Shown: positions 1 to 11,582 of the stretch, piece after piece | Position numbering within the stretch: the first letter of the stretch is position 1 | How the letters are laid out: every line of letters starts with the position of its first letter | Source of the DNA: Pachyseris speciosa | Lineage: Eukaryota > Cnidaria > Anthozoa > Scleractinia > Pachyseridae | Assembly: GCA_016490735.1 (NCBI GenBank) | Contig: JAEMWC010000163.1 | Location: 461,001-525,000, forward strand | Direction: 5' to 3' | DNA length: 64,000 nt | Made by a program: the position numbers and the translations under genes | Notes under the pieces: model-generated | Databases searched by the model: none | What the model was told of the DNA's origin: nothing | What the model saw: only the letters and a program-made list of their open reading frames with translations

Positions 1-235
1 ATGTTGGAGCTCATCAAGATGGCTCCATCATGGCGTTTCCATACTAAACCCTATAATTTTGAGTGGTACATTTTGACGAATAACTCGAGTACGGGACATC
101 GCACAGCCCTGAAGCTTGGGCATATTGTTTATTTATTACTTTTCTACAACATCTCAATTTCTTGACTTTATCTATTGAATGGTTGACGATTTTATTATTT
201 TACTTGCGTGACGTGCGCGTGACTGAAAACCAAGC
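1..235. repeat. Fragment related to the THAP-DDE transposon interior
   Basis: This stretch closely matches about 58,500-58,700, which lies inside the THAP-DDE transposon at 56.85-59.65 kb. Shared landmarks are the 'ataactcgagtacggga' block, the 'cgcacagccctga' block and the 'tctcaatttcttgacttta' block. It is probably the end of another family copy cut by the window edge. No protein-coding capacity was recognised. Confidence 0.6.
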
Positions 236-297
236 ATTCACGCCAATCTCCTATCCGCACCATTTCACCATTCATGCCATTCCTTATTTTTTGCTCG

Positions 298-364
298 GGA
301 TCATTTGCGGTCCAATATGGGGATCATTTGCGGTCCAATATGGGGATCATTTGCGGTCCAATTT
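298..364. repeat. Short tandem repeat, about 22-23 bp x 3
   Basis: Three consecutive copies of a unit built on 'atcatttgcggtccaat' separated by 'atgggg'. The small open frame covering it has no recognisable domain and is not called as a gene. Confidence 0.85.
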
Positions 365-599
365 GAGAATCATCCGTAAATTCCACTTCAAAGACGTTGT
401 GTCTGACATGCAAGGTACAGAACGGGATACAATGGAATTGTTCATCACGTTATTAATATTTTCGATAGGGAAAAGAAGAAAAATCTCCTTAAAGATGGCA
501 AAAAATTACTTTCTCCAATCCACTAGTTTGCAGACAGTCAAATTTTAGTGCTAGATGAAGGAGACTATTTTTGCAAATTTACTGCCTGTCAGTCCATTC

Positions 600-1800
600 G
601 TCGAGTTTTGCACTGAGGATTAGCCTAAAGAAGCGTGTAAATACTATATTTTCTAAATTTGTTGTCTCCCTCCTCCCTTTCTCAACAAAGCCGATAATCA
701 GCATTAAGCAAAGATACTGTTTGTCAGCCACTTGTTAATTTCGACTCGTAAACCCGACCAGTCTGTAAAATTCATCGCTATCAGTATTTTCGCAAAGGTT
801 TGCGCAGATATGAGTACAGGAAATTAGAACTAGGGGGGGGGGGGGGGGTAGTTCGACTGAGCCCCAAAACGCCCAACATCGTAACAGAGGACGAAATGAG
901 AATCAGAGGGGTGGTTATTTTGATTTTGGCTTAGGTGACAAACCAGTTTATGCTTATAATAGCTGGACGGCAGCAACTATTCATTCCATAGTATCTCAGT
1001 GGTGTGGGAGTGTCTATCACGTGACTTATTCTCACTCAAACTCTAACTCTCACACTAACTTTGCCCTAAGGCCAAGAACTTAGCCCAAACCCTAGATCTT
1101 AACCCTGGTCCTGCAATCCTAGCTCCAACCATAGTTTTGAGTAGTGCTTGGGTATTGCTTTTATCTGATGGCGTCACAAGTCCTGGTCTTAAACAATGTG
1201 TAATGTTGCTCAGGAGCAACATATCAATTTACAAACACATACGAACGTTATTAAAAAATTGTTGCATGCCTTTGCGTGCGTATATTGAGTTATGAAACTC
1301 ATGATGCACACAGGAGAACACGCCTAGCGTACCTCTAGCTTCCTGAGTGCTCAGCAAACCGTATTGTCTATATTTGGTCGTTCCAAATCCAGGATAAACA
1401 AACAACCAACAAACCAAAATAAGGAAATTAGCAGAGTTGACCGTTCTAGTGATTTCCGATTTTCCTAGCCGCTAGTTGCGTGAACTTAAGGCGATGTTTT
1501 TGAGCCCCATCTCATCGATGATTTGAAAATGTAAAGTTTCATCTGTTTGCCATTTTCCGTTGCTGGTAGTTATGAGTGAACCCGGCTGGTTTTGATCCTG
1601 TTTTCTCCTTTGTTGTCAGCCACTAAAACATGTACACTACAAATTGTTTGGCAGCTTTATTTCAACCAATCTTACAATATTAGATGGGATCTTACAGTTT
1701 CCTCAAAACCTTTAACATGTACGCAATAATATGCAGTTGCTGGTCTTACAATACACATCTGATACGACTTATGAAATTCAGAAAAGTGCTACCAAACGTT
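600..1800. repeat. Paralogous 3' flank of the PAN-EGF-EAR unit (copy A)
   Basis: Blocks here recur in order at about 22.37-22.57 kb and 28.5-29.1 kb. Examples are 'tttttgagccccatct' followed by 'gattttgatcctgttt' and 'gttgtcagccactaaaa'. In copy B the Ty3/gypsy element interrupts this flank. Both copies lie downstream of an EAR exon on the minus strand, which supports a tandem segmental duplication. A run of 16 G lies at 833-848. No gene is seen. Confidence 0.6.
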
Positions 1801-1879
1801 TTTTTTTTATCTTAAAGCGTAAGTGTTTTTAAAATACCATAACTGGTTAAATAGCATAACGTGAAGCAAGGAAATATTC

Positions 1880-2960
1880 AACAGCTAATTACTATTAGTA
1901 TTTACTAGTATATACCACACAAGTGAATAGTGCTTTTCGCGCGCTCTGATTGGTTAACTCGGAGGTGATTAGCAAGTACTATTCACCGAGCAGCTGGCGC
2001 GCCAGATTTTACAATTTCCGACCGCTTGTCGGTATATTGTCACACATAAAGTAATGTTCTGGTCCGCTAATTATTCAGCTTGTGTGGTATATACTAAAAC
2101 AATTATTCACCTCAGTGTCGTTGAAAGTGGTGGATATCTACCTCGCCGCTTCGCGGCTTGGTAAATATCTACCATTGTTATATACCAAGACTTTCACTCA
2201 ACAAAACGAACTCCACGATTGGTTGATTTTTGGTCACGTAGCCCTGATCGAATTCAAATGTATCCCGACCGGGATACAATTCCGCAGTTGTTGTTTTATG
2301 ACTAAAACGTGGCATGATCTTCAGCACTAGCTCACGCCAGCTTGATTGACGAGGGCGGACCTGAGAACACTGGCAGTTTTCAGTTTTAATAAACCAACGA
2401 TAATGCAAAAGTTATGGAACCTGAGACTAAAAGGAAACGTTTTTCTCCAGTATCAGCCGAAGAAATTCAGCATCTAATAGGAGGAAAAGATTCAGAATAT
2501 ACAGGAAAGGCACATTCTACTTTTTCAGGTACATGTACGTTTAAACATTTGTGAATTATTCATTCAGCAGGCTTGTGATAATGAAGACGTGTTATTGTAG
2601 TGCCGTCTTTGTTTGTCAGTTCATTTTGCTGTGGTTGTTGAAGGGAAAGTCTCGGTGTATAACAAAGCACTTAATGTATGGTCCCTCGGGAAACTAGTTA
2701 GTTTTGTTTTCCCTCGAGTGCTAGTCCTGATGTTTCCCTCGACTACGTCTCGGGAAGCATCAGGACTCTCGGGAAAACAAAGCTAACTGGTTCCCTCGGG
2801 ACCATACATTAAGTGCATACTATTCACCTCCACTTCGGTGAATAATTGTTAAAAACCACATAAAAGAATAGTGCTTTTTCGCGCTCTGATTGCTTAACGT
2901 TAACACGGAGGTGATTAGCAAGTACTATTCACCTGGAATTCGGTGAATAATTGTTACTTA
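1880..2960. repeat. Cluster of nested MITE-like repeats
   Basis: The motif family 'gaatagtgctttt...cgcgctctgatt...aagtactattcacc' occurs twice (about 1,925-1,990 and 2,868-2,935), with 'ggtgaataattgtt' ends and inverted 'tgtggtatatac' blocks at about 1,910 and 2,080. This looks like short inverted-repeat elements inserted in each other. No coding sequence is supported. Confidence 0.6.
2667..2816. repeat. Foldback element, about 150 bp
   Basis: The left arm begins 'gcacttaatgtatggtccc' and the right arm ends with its reverse complement. The inner parts ('ggaaa..aactagtta', 'cctgatg') also pair, leaving a loop of roughly 20 bp around 'ttccctcgactacgtctc'. A MITE-like hairpin nested in the preceding cluster. 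Confidence 0.8.
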
Positions 2961-3177
2961 CTGTTCAACACATTGAAACACTCTCCAAATTTTATCATAG
3001 TGCACTCAAAATTCGTCGTCCGTAAACAACAGTAATCCTGCCATACACATAATTAATTTCATGTGTGTGGGAAAAAATGACGCCTTTTCAATCTTTACCC
3101 AAAATATAGAGTATTCGGTAAAAGCCGCTTTGTCATCATGCAAATGTGCTATTAGAAATTAAGTACTCCACACTTAG

Positions 3178-3560
3178 AGCCTGTTCACATGGAGGTGGGG
3201 AACCCCAGGAAGATGAGGTCCCCCGCCTCGGTGGGGTTACCAATCTCTCTTTATTTCTCTCGATCGCGTTCACATGTGAGGTGGGGTACCTCACCGAGTC
3301 GGGTTGCCCGATCAGACAGGGCGGGTAACCCGCTTCGCTGGGGTGAGTTTTCTCTATGTGAATGCTGGAGGTGGGGTGGGGGATGTTCATCCGGGCAACT
3401 GTCTCTGAAGTTTTTGTTCATATACGTACTTAGTGACCACGCGATAGCATTTTACACCTCACCCAGCGCCCCGGGGTTGCATGTGAAAGCCAGCTTTTTG
3501 ACCAAGGCTAGGTGGGGTACCTCACCTACCCGAGATCCCCCACCGCCATGTGAACAGGCC
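3178..3560. mobile_element. Non-autonomous inverted-repeat element (MITE)
   Basis: The ends are inverted copies of 'GCCTGTTCACATGG(A/C)GGTGGGG' and the element is bounded on both sides by CTTAG (3173-3177 and 3561-3565), which fits a 5-bp target duplication. It is 383 bp long and GC-rich relative to its surroundings, with internal copies of the G-rich end motif. No transposase is encoded. Confidence 0.75.
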
Positions 3561-3861
3561 CTTAGAAAATCTCTTACATATTTACAATGTAAAGGTTTTT
3601 TTTAAGTGAAACTCCGCACCACTTTGAGTACCCAATTTTGGTGTTATTTAGTCTAACTACCTGTGCGATTTCGGAAACTTAAGAAAGGCGGCCTTATTGG
3701 CGTCTGATTTATATTGTCACCTTACAATGGAAATTTACTCTTCCTGTAACTTCGTGTATGATAAATATGTAACTACTGTTTTCCAGTTCCAAATCAACTA
3801 CAAATGGGAAACGTCGAAGCCTGCCTTCAAAGGGTTGGCTATTGCATTATTTTTTATTTAC

Positions 3862-3873
3862 GATGATAACGAT

Positions 3874-3919
<46 letters not shown>

Positions 3920-3939
3920 GTAACGGTAACGGTAACGGT

Positions 3940-3979
<40 letters not shown>

Positions 3980-4143
3980 GTAACGGTAACGATAACGATA
4001 GCGATAGCGATAGCGATAGCGATAACGATAGCGATAACGATAACGATAACGATAACGATAACGACAATGATAATGACAATGACAATGGCAATGGCAACGA
4101 TAATGATAATGGTAATGATAATGGTAATGGTAATGATAATGAT
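3862..4143. repeat. Hexanucleotide microsatellite (GAYAAC and variants)
   Basis: About 47 hexamers of gataac, gacaac, ggtaac, gatagc and gacaat run in blocks. Because the period is six with no stop trinucleotides, long open frames arise on both strands (Asp-Asn repeats on plus, Arg-Tyr repeats on minus). These are compositional artefacts. Confidence 0.95.
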
Positions 4144-4693
4144 TAGTCACACCAAAAAGTGAAAATTTGTGTCTTTATATATTGTTTTATTTGGGGCATT
4201 TTTATTGCAAACAGTTAAATCGTCTTTCAGTGGTGGCAAATGCTTTGCAAAAGGACTGTCACACCAACCCCTTAAATTCCTTAAATTATGTGAATTTTTT
4301 GAATTATTACGAACAACTGAAATAAGTCTCACAATCTAGATAAAATTCTGTATTGACACTGAAAATGACTCTATTCTGGGGTGAAAACTTCAAGAGTTTT
4401 CTTTCCTGTAAAAAGAGCCAAAAATCACAATTTGAGCCTCCAGTACCACCTTAAGAAGAAGGAAGGTAGGCACCCAAGGTCACGGGAAGTGGCCCGCTGC
4501 CAATGAGAACTCAGGGGCACCCAACGACAAGTTTCGGTGGATAATTGTTCTATGGAGGGTAATTCGCCTTCCAGTTTAAATGAATGTGAAAAACTCACAC
4601 CAACAAGACATTGTTGGAGTGTTTAGTGTAACATTTTTTGGGACGGTTCATCGGCTCAGGTCCATTTTCAAGCCTCTTCCAGGTGAGCGAAAT

Positions 4694-5721
4694 TCAGACC
4701 AATATGTATATTGTGCTGTTAATACTGTAATTCCCACTTAATCCTTGGTGATTTGCAACTGCCAGGTAAGTGTAGCCTTTGTATTCAAATGAGGTTAGAT
4801 CCCATGATTTCCGAGTTACAACCTCTTGGTATTTGACGAACTTTGATTCAGAGAACCCATACACCACTAACGTACCTTTCGAGTGCATGGTCACACCCAG
4901 GTACGGTTGGCCACACATTACAAATGAGTGTGCAGATGGGACCCACCAACCAGTTAGAAAAGACTGGAAAGGGGCAAACGTTGTGCCATTCCATTTGTAC
5001 ATGAATACGCCGGTCCAGCTGGTGAAGACGATGAACGTGTCAGCATTGATTCTAAAGGACTTGACATCGTAAGCTCTAGATGTGGGAATAGACTGCAGCT
5101 TTATAAAGCTTTCGCCTGACCATTTGTACAAATGAGAGTACACAGGCTGGTTTGCAAACGCAATGAAATGTTCATTGTCAATTACAAATGGCGTGCTTGA
5201 AAAGGCTCCCTCGGTTGCTATCACCTGAAACTTTTCAAAATGGTTGTCCTTCCATTTGTAAATCACTGAGTTTACACTGTACGAAGTATCATTATAATAA
5301 TTGGTGACAGCGAGGAACAGGTGTGGCAGTATTTTAAAGAAGTTAAAACTGATTGCTCCAAGTGTTGGAATGTTTTGAAAAAATTGAAACTGGTGTCCAT
5401 TCCACTGATAAATGGTAGAATTCAGTTTGTATGTAGCTCCATTGTTGTGGTTAGCTACAGCAAGGTAATGTTTATCAGCGATCGTAAAGTATTCCATGTA
5501 ATTTGCTCCAGTGGTGTCAATGGTCTGATGGAGGGTAAACTTTCCAGTTGAGTCGTCCAGTTTGTAGATAAACGAGTCTGTGTTATATCTCTCAATATCA
5601 CCATAATAATTAGCGAAAGCAAGAAACAGGATTCCATCAATGTTGAACTGTTCAACAGCGAACGTCCCTCTGGTTGGTAAATCTTGATATTTTTCGAAGT
5701 GGTGCAAATTACTGGTACAGT
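4694..5721 (-). CDS. Gene A last exon: seven EAR/EPTP repeats
   Basis: This exon encodes about 342 residues after a good acceptor (pyrimidine-rich tract ending 'tttccaag') entering in phase 1, and ends at a TGA-class stop at 4694. Seven tandem EAR units are visible, each with the pattern F.k.Q.i.T.g......F.i....fla.aN, for example FEKYQDLPTRG, FTLHQTIDTTG and FAPFQSFLTG. Seven units fit the predicted seven-bladed propeller of this family (LGI and TSPEAR-type proteins), which mediates extracellular protein contacts. Upstream exons in the same phase supply EGF and PAN domains, so the product is probably a secreted adhesion or matrix protein. No frame damage is seen. The paralogous exon is at 31.67-32.70 kb. 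Confidence 0.88.
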
Positions 5722-6596
5722 CTTGGAAAGATAACAAACATCACATTTAACGTTTAACGTTTACGGCCGGGCTTGTACAATCCTATAGAAAATAGTATTG
5801 CAAGGTGAAGTGAGCGGGTCCGGAGGGGCTGTCGTGAGCCACTCCCGGATCCGGAAAAAAGCTCTCCTACCTTACTCGAGCAACCTCGCATGGCTTTCGG
5901 CTCCAGCCAATTTTGCACAAAAAATGAATGAACACTGGGAAAGCGAATAAAGAGAGTTTTAGGAAGGAGAAAAAAACTCTTCGATAGCAATCGTTTGGAA
6001 GAATCCAAACTATTTTCAGATGAAAGCGTGAACGAATAATTCACCGCGGGTCAAAAACAAACAAAAATCACTGTAAAAAAAACAAAGTAAGATGCCAAAA
6101 CGTTTTCAAAGTTTCTTGGAGAAGGTGGAGAAATTAGACAAAAAAAGCTAGGGGTGTTCCAACCATCCCCACTCTCGTACCACGGTGGGGTTATAGGTCC
6201 GACGGTTAACTTCCAAGTACTGATTCTTTTAGGTTCAAACAAAAAAAACCGAGAGTTAATTAAGTTAGACTGTGAAACTGACGTCACTTAATTTTTTTCA
6301 TTGTTTACAGTCTTAGCTCTTTTTCAATAAAGCGTCAATAGCGCTAGTTTTTATGTTGTTTTGACATTTTCTTGACAAGTTTTTGACAAATGTCTATCAG
6401 ATTCGGATACATGCACGAGAATTAGCTCTGCTTTTTTCTCTCCACTTCAAAACAGGGTATACGCGTAAGCAAAAATTGTCTAGTTTCTTTAAACCTTTTC
6501 CTTGATACATTTCCAAAGACTCCACTCTTCGCTCTCCTACATACGGTATTCAAATAGCCGTTTGATATTTAATTTAAGGTTGAATAATTAAAAATG
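5722..6596. other. Gene A intron, no feature recognised
   Basis: Short open frames on the minus strand here have no recognisable domain and no conserved counterpart at the equivalent place in gene B. Nothing else is seen. Confidence 0.5.
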
Positions 6597-6726
6597 CAAC
6601 ATGATAGAAATGCATGAAACCCCAAATTGAAACTCGAATTAAATCCGAGTTCCAGATGGGATCCCATCTGGAACTCGGATTTTTTTCGAGTTTCAATTTG
6701 GGGTTTCATGCATTCCTATCATGTTG
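6597..6726. repeat. Near-perfect hairpin, 130 bp
   Basis: Arms beginning 'caacatgatag' and ending with its complement pair almost throughout (shared 'gcatgaaaccccaaattg' and 'ccgagttccagatggg'), centred on a GGATCC-like loop near 6,660. A minimal foldback MITE inside an intron of gene A. Confidence 0.9.
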
Positions 6727-7370
6727 TATTTCTTATTTCACTCAATAATTAAAAAAAGTAATATTTTTTGGTCATATGATCAATACCTATTGACTGAGTA
6801 AGGTCACTGAGATCGGAAGGAAAAATATTTGGCTCTCTGTCATGGAACACGAACCTTGCTGCGCTCGGTCCGTACGCTACCACGTGACGTCATCTTGGCC
6901 CAAAAATAAATAAATAAATAACCCAAACTTGTCGATTTCAACCGAAGGCGGCTACAATCATGGACAAAAGTAGTTGAGACACCCCCCTTAAAATACCTTA
7001 TTCTTTAAACACGTGAGTTTTCCAATCTCCAATTCTCACATTTCGATCCCCTCCACTCTTTTCATTGTTGTAACCCCGTGCCAGTATCCACGGAGCGTAT
7101 TTCAACATTGAAAAGGGGGAGAGGGGGGCTTGACTGCCGACAAAAAAGAGGTTTTTTCAATCACGGAAGGACGCTGATAGAAAGCGATTTTGCTCAAATG
7201 TGTCAACACTATTGTCCATTTTAACTCTTTTATTATTGTTAAATTATTTTTCTTGTAAATATTTATCTTGATTAGTTATTCATATTATAGTCTTTTGTAT
7301 ATTTTAGGTATTACTATTATCTATTATTTTCATGTATTATTATCATATATTTTATACGTATTATCATTGT

Positions 7371-7416
7371 AAAGCGTTATTGGTTTCTTAGTAGAAATAA
7401 CGCTATATAAATAAAG

Positions 7417-7454
<38 letters not shown>
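7371..7454 (+). repeat. Retrotransposon 3' tail ending in (ATT)n
   Basis: A short hairpin-like segment ('agcgttatt...aataacgct') is followed by 'ataaataaag' and about a dozen ATT units. This is the usual look of a LINE or SINE 3' end with a trinucleotide tail. The 5' part is not recognisable. A similar 'tatagcgcttt' segment beside AAT repeats is at 63.33-63.44 kb. Confidence 0.5.
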
Positions 7455-7855
7455 GAAATAAATCATACATGAATCATTCATTCATTCTTGGCAGTAACCA
7501 GTACAATTTTAGTTGTCACATTTTATATTTTTGTAACTTCTTATTAACCTAACTTAATGACTTAACGTCTCTTTTCACCATGAAATCGAAAGGGGCCTGA
7601 GAGTGTATTGTGAGGTACTGTGACCAGCACTGGATCAAGTATTTAAAAAAAGTGTTTCGTCAAATGTGACTGCTATTATAACTTAAATTTAAAGTTGGTT
7701 TAGCCTAAGACAGTATGAATCCCAGATGCTTTACTAGCCTCTAGCACCGTAGTGCGGTAATGAAATTTAGTGGCTAAATAAAGATTATCGTCTGCCCAAC
7801 AAGGAGTAGCGCTAAAATGTAACTTTATTAAAACAAAACCAAACAACAACCCCAC

Positions 7856-7978
7856 CTGAACAGGAGTGTCCATCACCAGTGTACCCAGCCCTACATGTGC
7901 AGTAAAAGGCTCCACGGGTATTTGTACAGGATGCATTTCTATTGCAGTCATGGGTGCCATTGCTGCATTCATCGATAT
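7856..7978 (-). CDS. Gene A exon: calcium-binding EGF domain
   Basis: The 123-bp phase 1-1 exon (41 codons) has an 'ctag' acceptor and a 'cag|gtgggg' donor. It translates as D-I-D-E-C-S-N-G-T-H-D-C, then six-cysteine EGF spacing ending GYTGDGHSCS. The DIDEC start and the N-R-N-A-S-C hydroxylation-type segment mark a cbEGF domain, which binds calcium in extracellular proteins. It fits in frame between the EGF exon (ends phase 1) and the EAR exon (enters phase 1). A decayed sister exon is at 8.4 kb and a relic lies in gene B at 33.6 kb. Confidence 0.85.
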
Positions 7979-8397
7979 CTAGATAACGAGAAAGATGACA
8001 AATTAGAACAGGAACTCACATACGATGTGAAGAGAGAATTAATTTGGCGTTATCGAATAAAAAGAAACTTTGAACACCAAACTAATCCTAAAGGAACAAC
8101 AATACGACATCAACATCAACAACACCTGATAAACGAAGTATTTTGACAAGGCCACGTGAACTAAAAGTGCCACAGCTCAATACCGGTAGAGTACCTGAAA
8201 ATCTTGGAAGTTACAAAAATATCAAATGCAAAATCATTATTATTCTATTAACTATAAGAATATGAATTGATCAAAGGGAATTATATCTTTTTAATTCCAA
8301 AAAAACTGGATAACACAACTCGCCAGCCATAATCTAAATAAATAAATCAACAAAAGAATAGCTAGACATGACTTTCCATCACCAAAATACCCCGGTG

Positions 8398-8483
8398 TTA
8401 AGTGCAGTTAAAGTGTCCGACGGTATTTGAACAGGATGCATTTTTGCTGCAGCTATGGAACCCGTTATTGCTTTCATCTATAT
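8398..8483 (-). pseudogene. Decayed calcium-binding EGF exon of gene A
   Basis: Reads D-I-D-E-S-N-N-G-F-H-S-C-S-K-N-A-S-C and then meets an in-frame stop. The first conserved Cys is Ser, and the acceptor dinucleotide immediately upstream reads TG instead of AG. It is clearly homologous to the exon at 7,856-7,978 and presumably arose by exon duplication, but it cannot be spliced or translated as an EGF domain. Confidence 0.8.
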
Positions 8484-8872
8484 CAACATGATATAATAGC
8501 AAAATTATTTAAAGGCCCATTTGCAGCCTTGATGCTTCGCGGGCCGCGATGGTTAATTTTTGAATTTCCTGTAACACGAAATTACTCAGACCTTCTAAGC
8601 CTTTGAAGCCTCTGCTTTGTTGCATCTTAAGCAAATCTCCAAATCGATGGCCGAAGATATGTTCTCTGTTTATTCTTCTTCATTTCCCTTTTATTATTTT
8701 GGGACCAGTTTGTATGTATTTGTACTTATTTCATGATTGACACATTTTCTTTTGTTATTCAACAACCTTTATTTAACTTACAACCCTGTTGAGTATTAAC
8801 AAATTGAAAGCCCGGGGAGGAGTTGATAATGTAGCAGGGAAGAACGGGACTGATGAATTAAATTTGATTGTA

Positions 8873-8974
8873 AATGAGGGATTTCTATTTATAAATCCCT
8901 CGTTTCAGGAATTTATACAAATAAATTCCTGAAGCGAAGGATTTATTAGAATTTCTACAAATTAATCCCTCATT
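8873..8974. repeat. Foldback element, about 100 bp
   Basis: The outer arms 'aatgaggga' and 'tccctcatt' and the inner arms 'aaatccctcg..tcaggaattta' and 'taaattcctga.gcgaagg' pair as nested hairpins. MITE-like; in a gene A intron. Confidence 0.8.
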
Positions 8975-9196
8975 AATTTTTTACTTTCCAATTACTTAAT
9001 TGAACCTTGCTCTTCCCGAGAAAATAAAATTCTTCCTCTTGACAAATTTGGGCCTAAATTTTCGACAATTATGTCATCTGCAAATGTACTTCACTACAAA
9101 CAATATGGAGCGAAAATGCATTTTTCTTTTCAATTAAGTTTCCAGTCTTTCGAGATTATAGAGGTACACTGATTAAATATCACAGGTTTCGTTTCA

Positions 9197-9430
9197 GGAA
9201 TAGACCATTTTACAGTTGTTTGCCCAGTACCCTGGCCTTTTATTGAATGCGAGGCTAGGGGTGACCTTGTTTTGATACAAACCTACCTGCTTTTCTTGTA
9301 GAAATTATGTTGATTAAACACTAGTTAGCATAAGAAAAACATGATTTGCATTAAAAAAAGTAGGTAAGTTGTATCAAAACAAGGTCACCCCCAGCCTCGC
9401 TTTCACCGACAACTGTAAATGGTCTATTCC
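9197..9430. repeat. Foldback element, 234 bp
   Basis: Inverted arms 'ggaatagaccatttacag'-like and 'aaggtcacccc..gcctcgc' pair across the segment, including a shared 'tgatacaa' near the centre. The right arm abuts the recombinase relic. Confidence 0.8.
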
Positions 9431-9431
9431 A

Positions 9432-9783
9432 GCTTCATCACAATCCTTGGAAACTTGTTTACAAGTGGTTTCTTCTTGTAGCTCGACTTCACCCTTTAAT
9501 GACGCCTTTTCACTACCAATGGAATCAGAAAGTTACACGGCTTCACTACTATCGAAAGCCTTTGATCACTCAATCTTAGTTGAAGTTTCCGGGGGTTGTT
9601 ATTTTTGAAAAGACCTAACATCTCTATGCCCGGAACGCTGCATAACAAACTTATCTGGAATTCCTTTTTTCAGTGCTCGAGTTACGGTTGTTGCTCGGAG
9701 GCTGTAGTTGGCGAATTGGCCCTCGATTTCTGTGTCTTTGCAAAGCCTTTTCACAGTTTCTCCAACCATGATGTTATCCACTG
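9432..9783 (-). pseudogene. Crypton-like tyrosine recombinase relic
   Basis: After a plausible acceptor ('gttttcgcag') the minus strand reads through a segment resembling the C-terminal catalytic part of Crypton/DUF3504-type tyrosine recombinases: FANYSLRATTVTRALKKG, then FVMQRSGHRD, then VRSFQK. At family-typical positions, His before S-L-R appears as Tyr, and the terminal catalytic Tyr appears as Phe (SF instead of SY). Beyond this the frame continues with at least two in-frame stops ('...TSTKIE*SKAFD...EAV*LSDS'). No N-terminal core-binding domain was found nearby. Either a dead Crypton fragment or a decayed exon of a domesticated recombinase gene. Confidence 0.55.
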
Positions 9784-10130
9784 CGAAAACATTCGTACAT
9801 ATATACCGAAAAACCAGTGAACAAGAACCAAAACAAAATATCAAACAATAGAATACATAAACAAAGAAACAAAGAAAATTCAATGCTAAGTCCCTTGTGG
9901 ACTCGCCAAAATATCAAAGTACAAAAAAGTCTAGCGCTTGTCACGGAGGAATTCGCAACAAGTTTTCACAGTCCTGTGAGAAACGCACACACCAGGTTGC
10001 TTTCATTGTATCTGCTTTGGTCCGACGAAGGTGTGACCGTACTAATTAGCCGGTGTTTGGCCCCTTGAACAAAAGATCGTTATATAAAGATCCCTAATGA
10101 ATAATATCATGAAATAAGTCAGATAAATAC

Positions 10131-10334
10131 CTCGAACGTCGGTATTAATCCATATAGGTGGTTTGCAGCTAATCTCTGGAGACACAGATAACAATGGTGC
10201 AACGAACAAATGCTGGTGGACGAACAAAAGGAGCTAATGAGAGCTCTATTGTTTACGTCCTCCGACATGGCGGAAATGACGTAACGTGCAAACCACCTAT
10301 AAATCCCGAGGGCCGTATGAATTAATACCTCCGT
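10131..10334. repeat. Inverted-repeat element, about 200 bp
   Basis: 'ggtattaat.catataggtggtttgca' near the left end is matched in inverse orientation by 'tgcaaaccacctata...gaattaatacc' near the right end, with short interruptions. Probably a MITE; no clear target duplication. Confidence 0.5.
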
Positions 10335-10787
10335 TCTCGGTATTTATCTCTTACTTTTTGGTTCCTTTAAAGTCACAAGAGTCAGTGTGGCGACACGGGA
10401 ATGGTCACTTCGCAGCGTTGTGGTTCAAGGAAGGCCTACAGAGACTCGTTGTTCATGTATGGTGCGTTTTACCTCTGAGCTTTCACCAGTTCGCTGAGCC
10501 TTGCTGTACTCGACTTACCGCGATTTGGAAACTGATTTGATGGCGAATAAATTATACGTGTTTGGATAACTGTTTTGCGCATGTTTGATGTTTTTACCTC
10601 AAGGTCAGTTTGTGTAATAGGTTCTCCGGTTTTGTTTAATTGTTCGATGATTTTAATCAGACTTGTCGCTGCGTATCTTTATCAAATGCGATTTTTATGC
10701 CCCATAAGGCATTAGTGTATTTCTGTCAATGTAGCGAAGCGAAATAGACAGATATAGTTATTTTGCCGGCACGGACACTGAAGCTAA

Positions 10788-11579
10788 GGCTATGTCTACA
10801 CTATACCGGATAGCATTTTATGCCGTTGTGAAAACTACTCCGGCCTGGTGTTTACGGCAGTGGCCCAAAACCACCGCCATCTTTCCATTAGAACCCAATC
10901 CTTGCTTCTCGTTCAGGGGCACCCAACGAGCCAAATCAACCAAAAGCTGTAGAAAGGCATTTTTAAGTGCCTTATGGTGTTTGAAGTATGTTTAAAGCGA
11001 TGTTTTCATAACTAGAAGAAGTTCATCTGTTCGGATTCCCTAGCTGAAATTTTAATTGCCCGAAAATGTTAGGGAACAAAATCTTCCTTTGAGAAAATGC
11101 AAGCTGAAATGAACTTTCCACGAACTTCCTAGAGAACTATTTTCTTTCCTAAAATGCTAGCTGACGTTTTTGACTGCCAAAAACAGCACTTATGACCTTT
11201 CCGAAAACCTCAGGGGCTAATATTTTCCAATTTCGAATCTTTTAGGCCACGTTTTAGTTACGAAAATCCGAGTGTACTCTTTAATCGACACCGAAAGCGC
11301 AAGGCGAACTACCCTCCACGAACAGATGTCTATCGAAACTTGTCGTTGGGTGCCCCTGTCTCGTTGTTGATTTCCGTTTCGGTTCGATTCTTTGTTCACA
11401 CTACTCCAGAAAGTGTCACGAAAACCTATCCGACGATTCACTTTCAAGACCGCAGCGGCCCAGCATCGCTCCGACGCAGTGATCGTAGCGAAATCATCAT
11501 TTTGAATGTGAACAAAAGCCCTATCCGATATGGTTTTCGTGCCGGCACAAGAGCTATCCGGTATGGTGTAGACATAGCC
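10788..11579. mobile_element. PIF/Harbinger-type MITE, 792 bp
   Basis: Terminal inverted repeats of about 25 bp start GGCTATGTCTACAC and include 'taccggatagc'. The element is flanked by TAA on both sides (10785-10787 and 11580-11582), the 3-bp target duplication typical of the Harbinger superfamily. An internal inverted pair ('ggggcacccaacga') lies at about 10,917 and 11,343. No transposase is encoded. Confidence 0.75.
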
Positions 11580-11582
11580 TAA

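Noticed and set aside
3697..4162. Long open frames encoding Asp-Asn, Thr-rich or Arg-Tyr repeats
   Set aside because: They are produced by the hexanucleotide microsatellite and are open in several frames on both strands at once.
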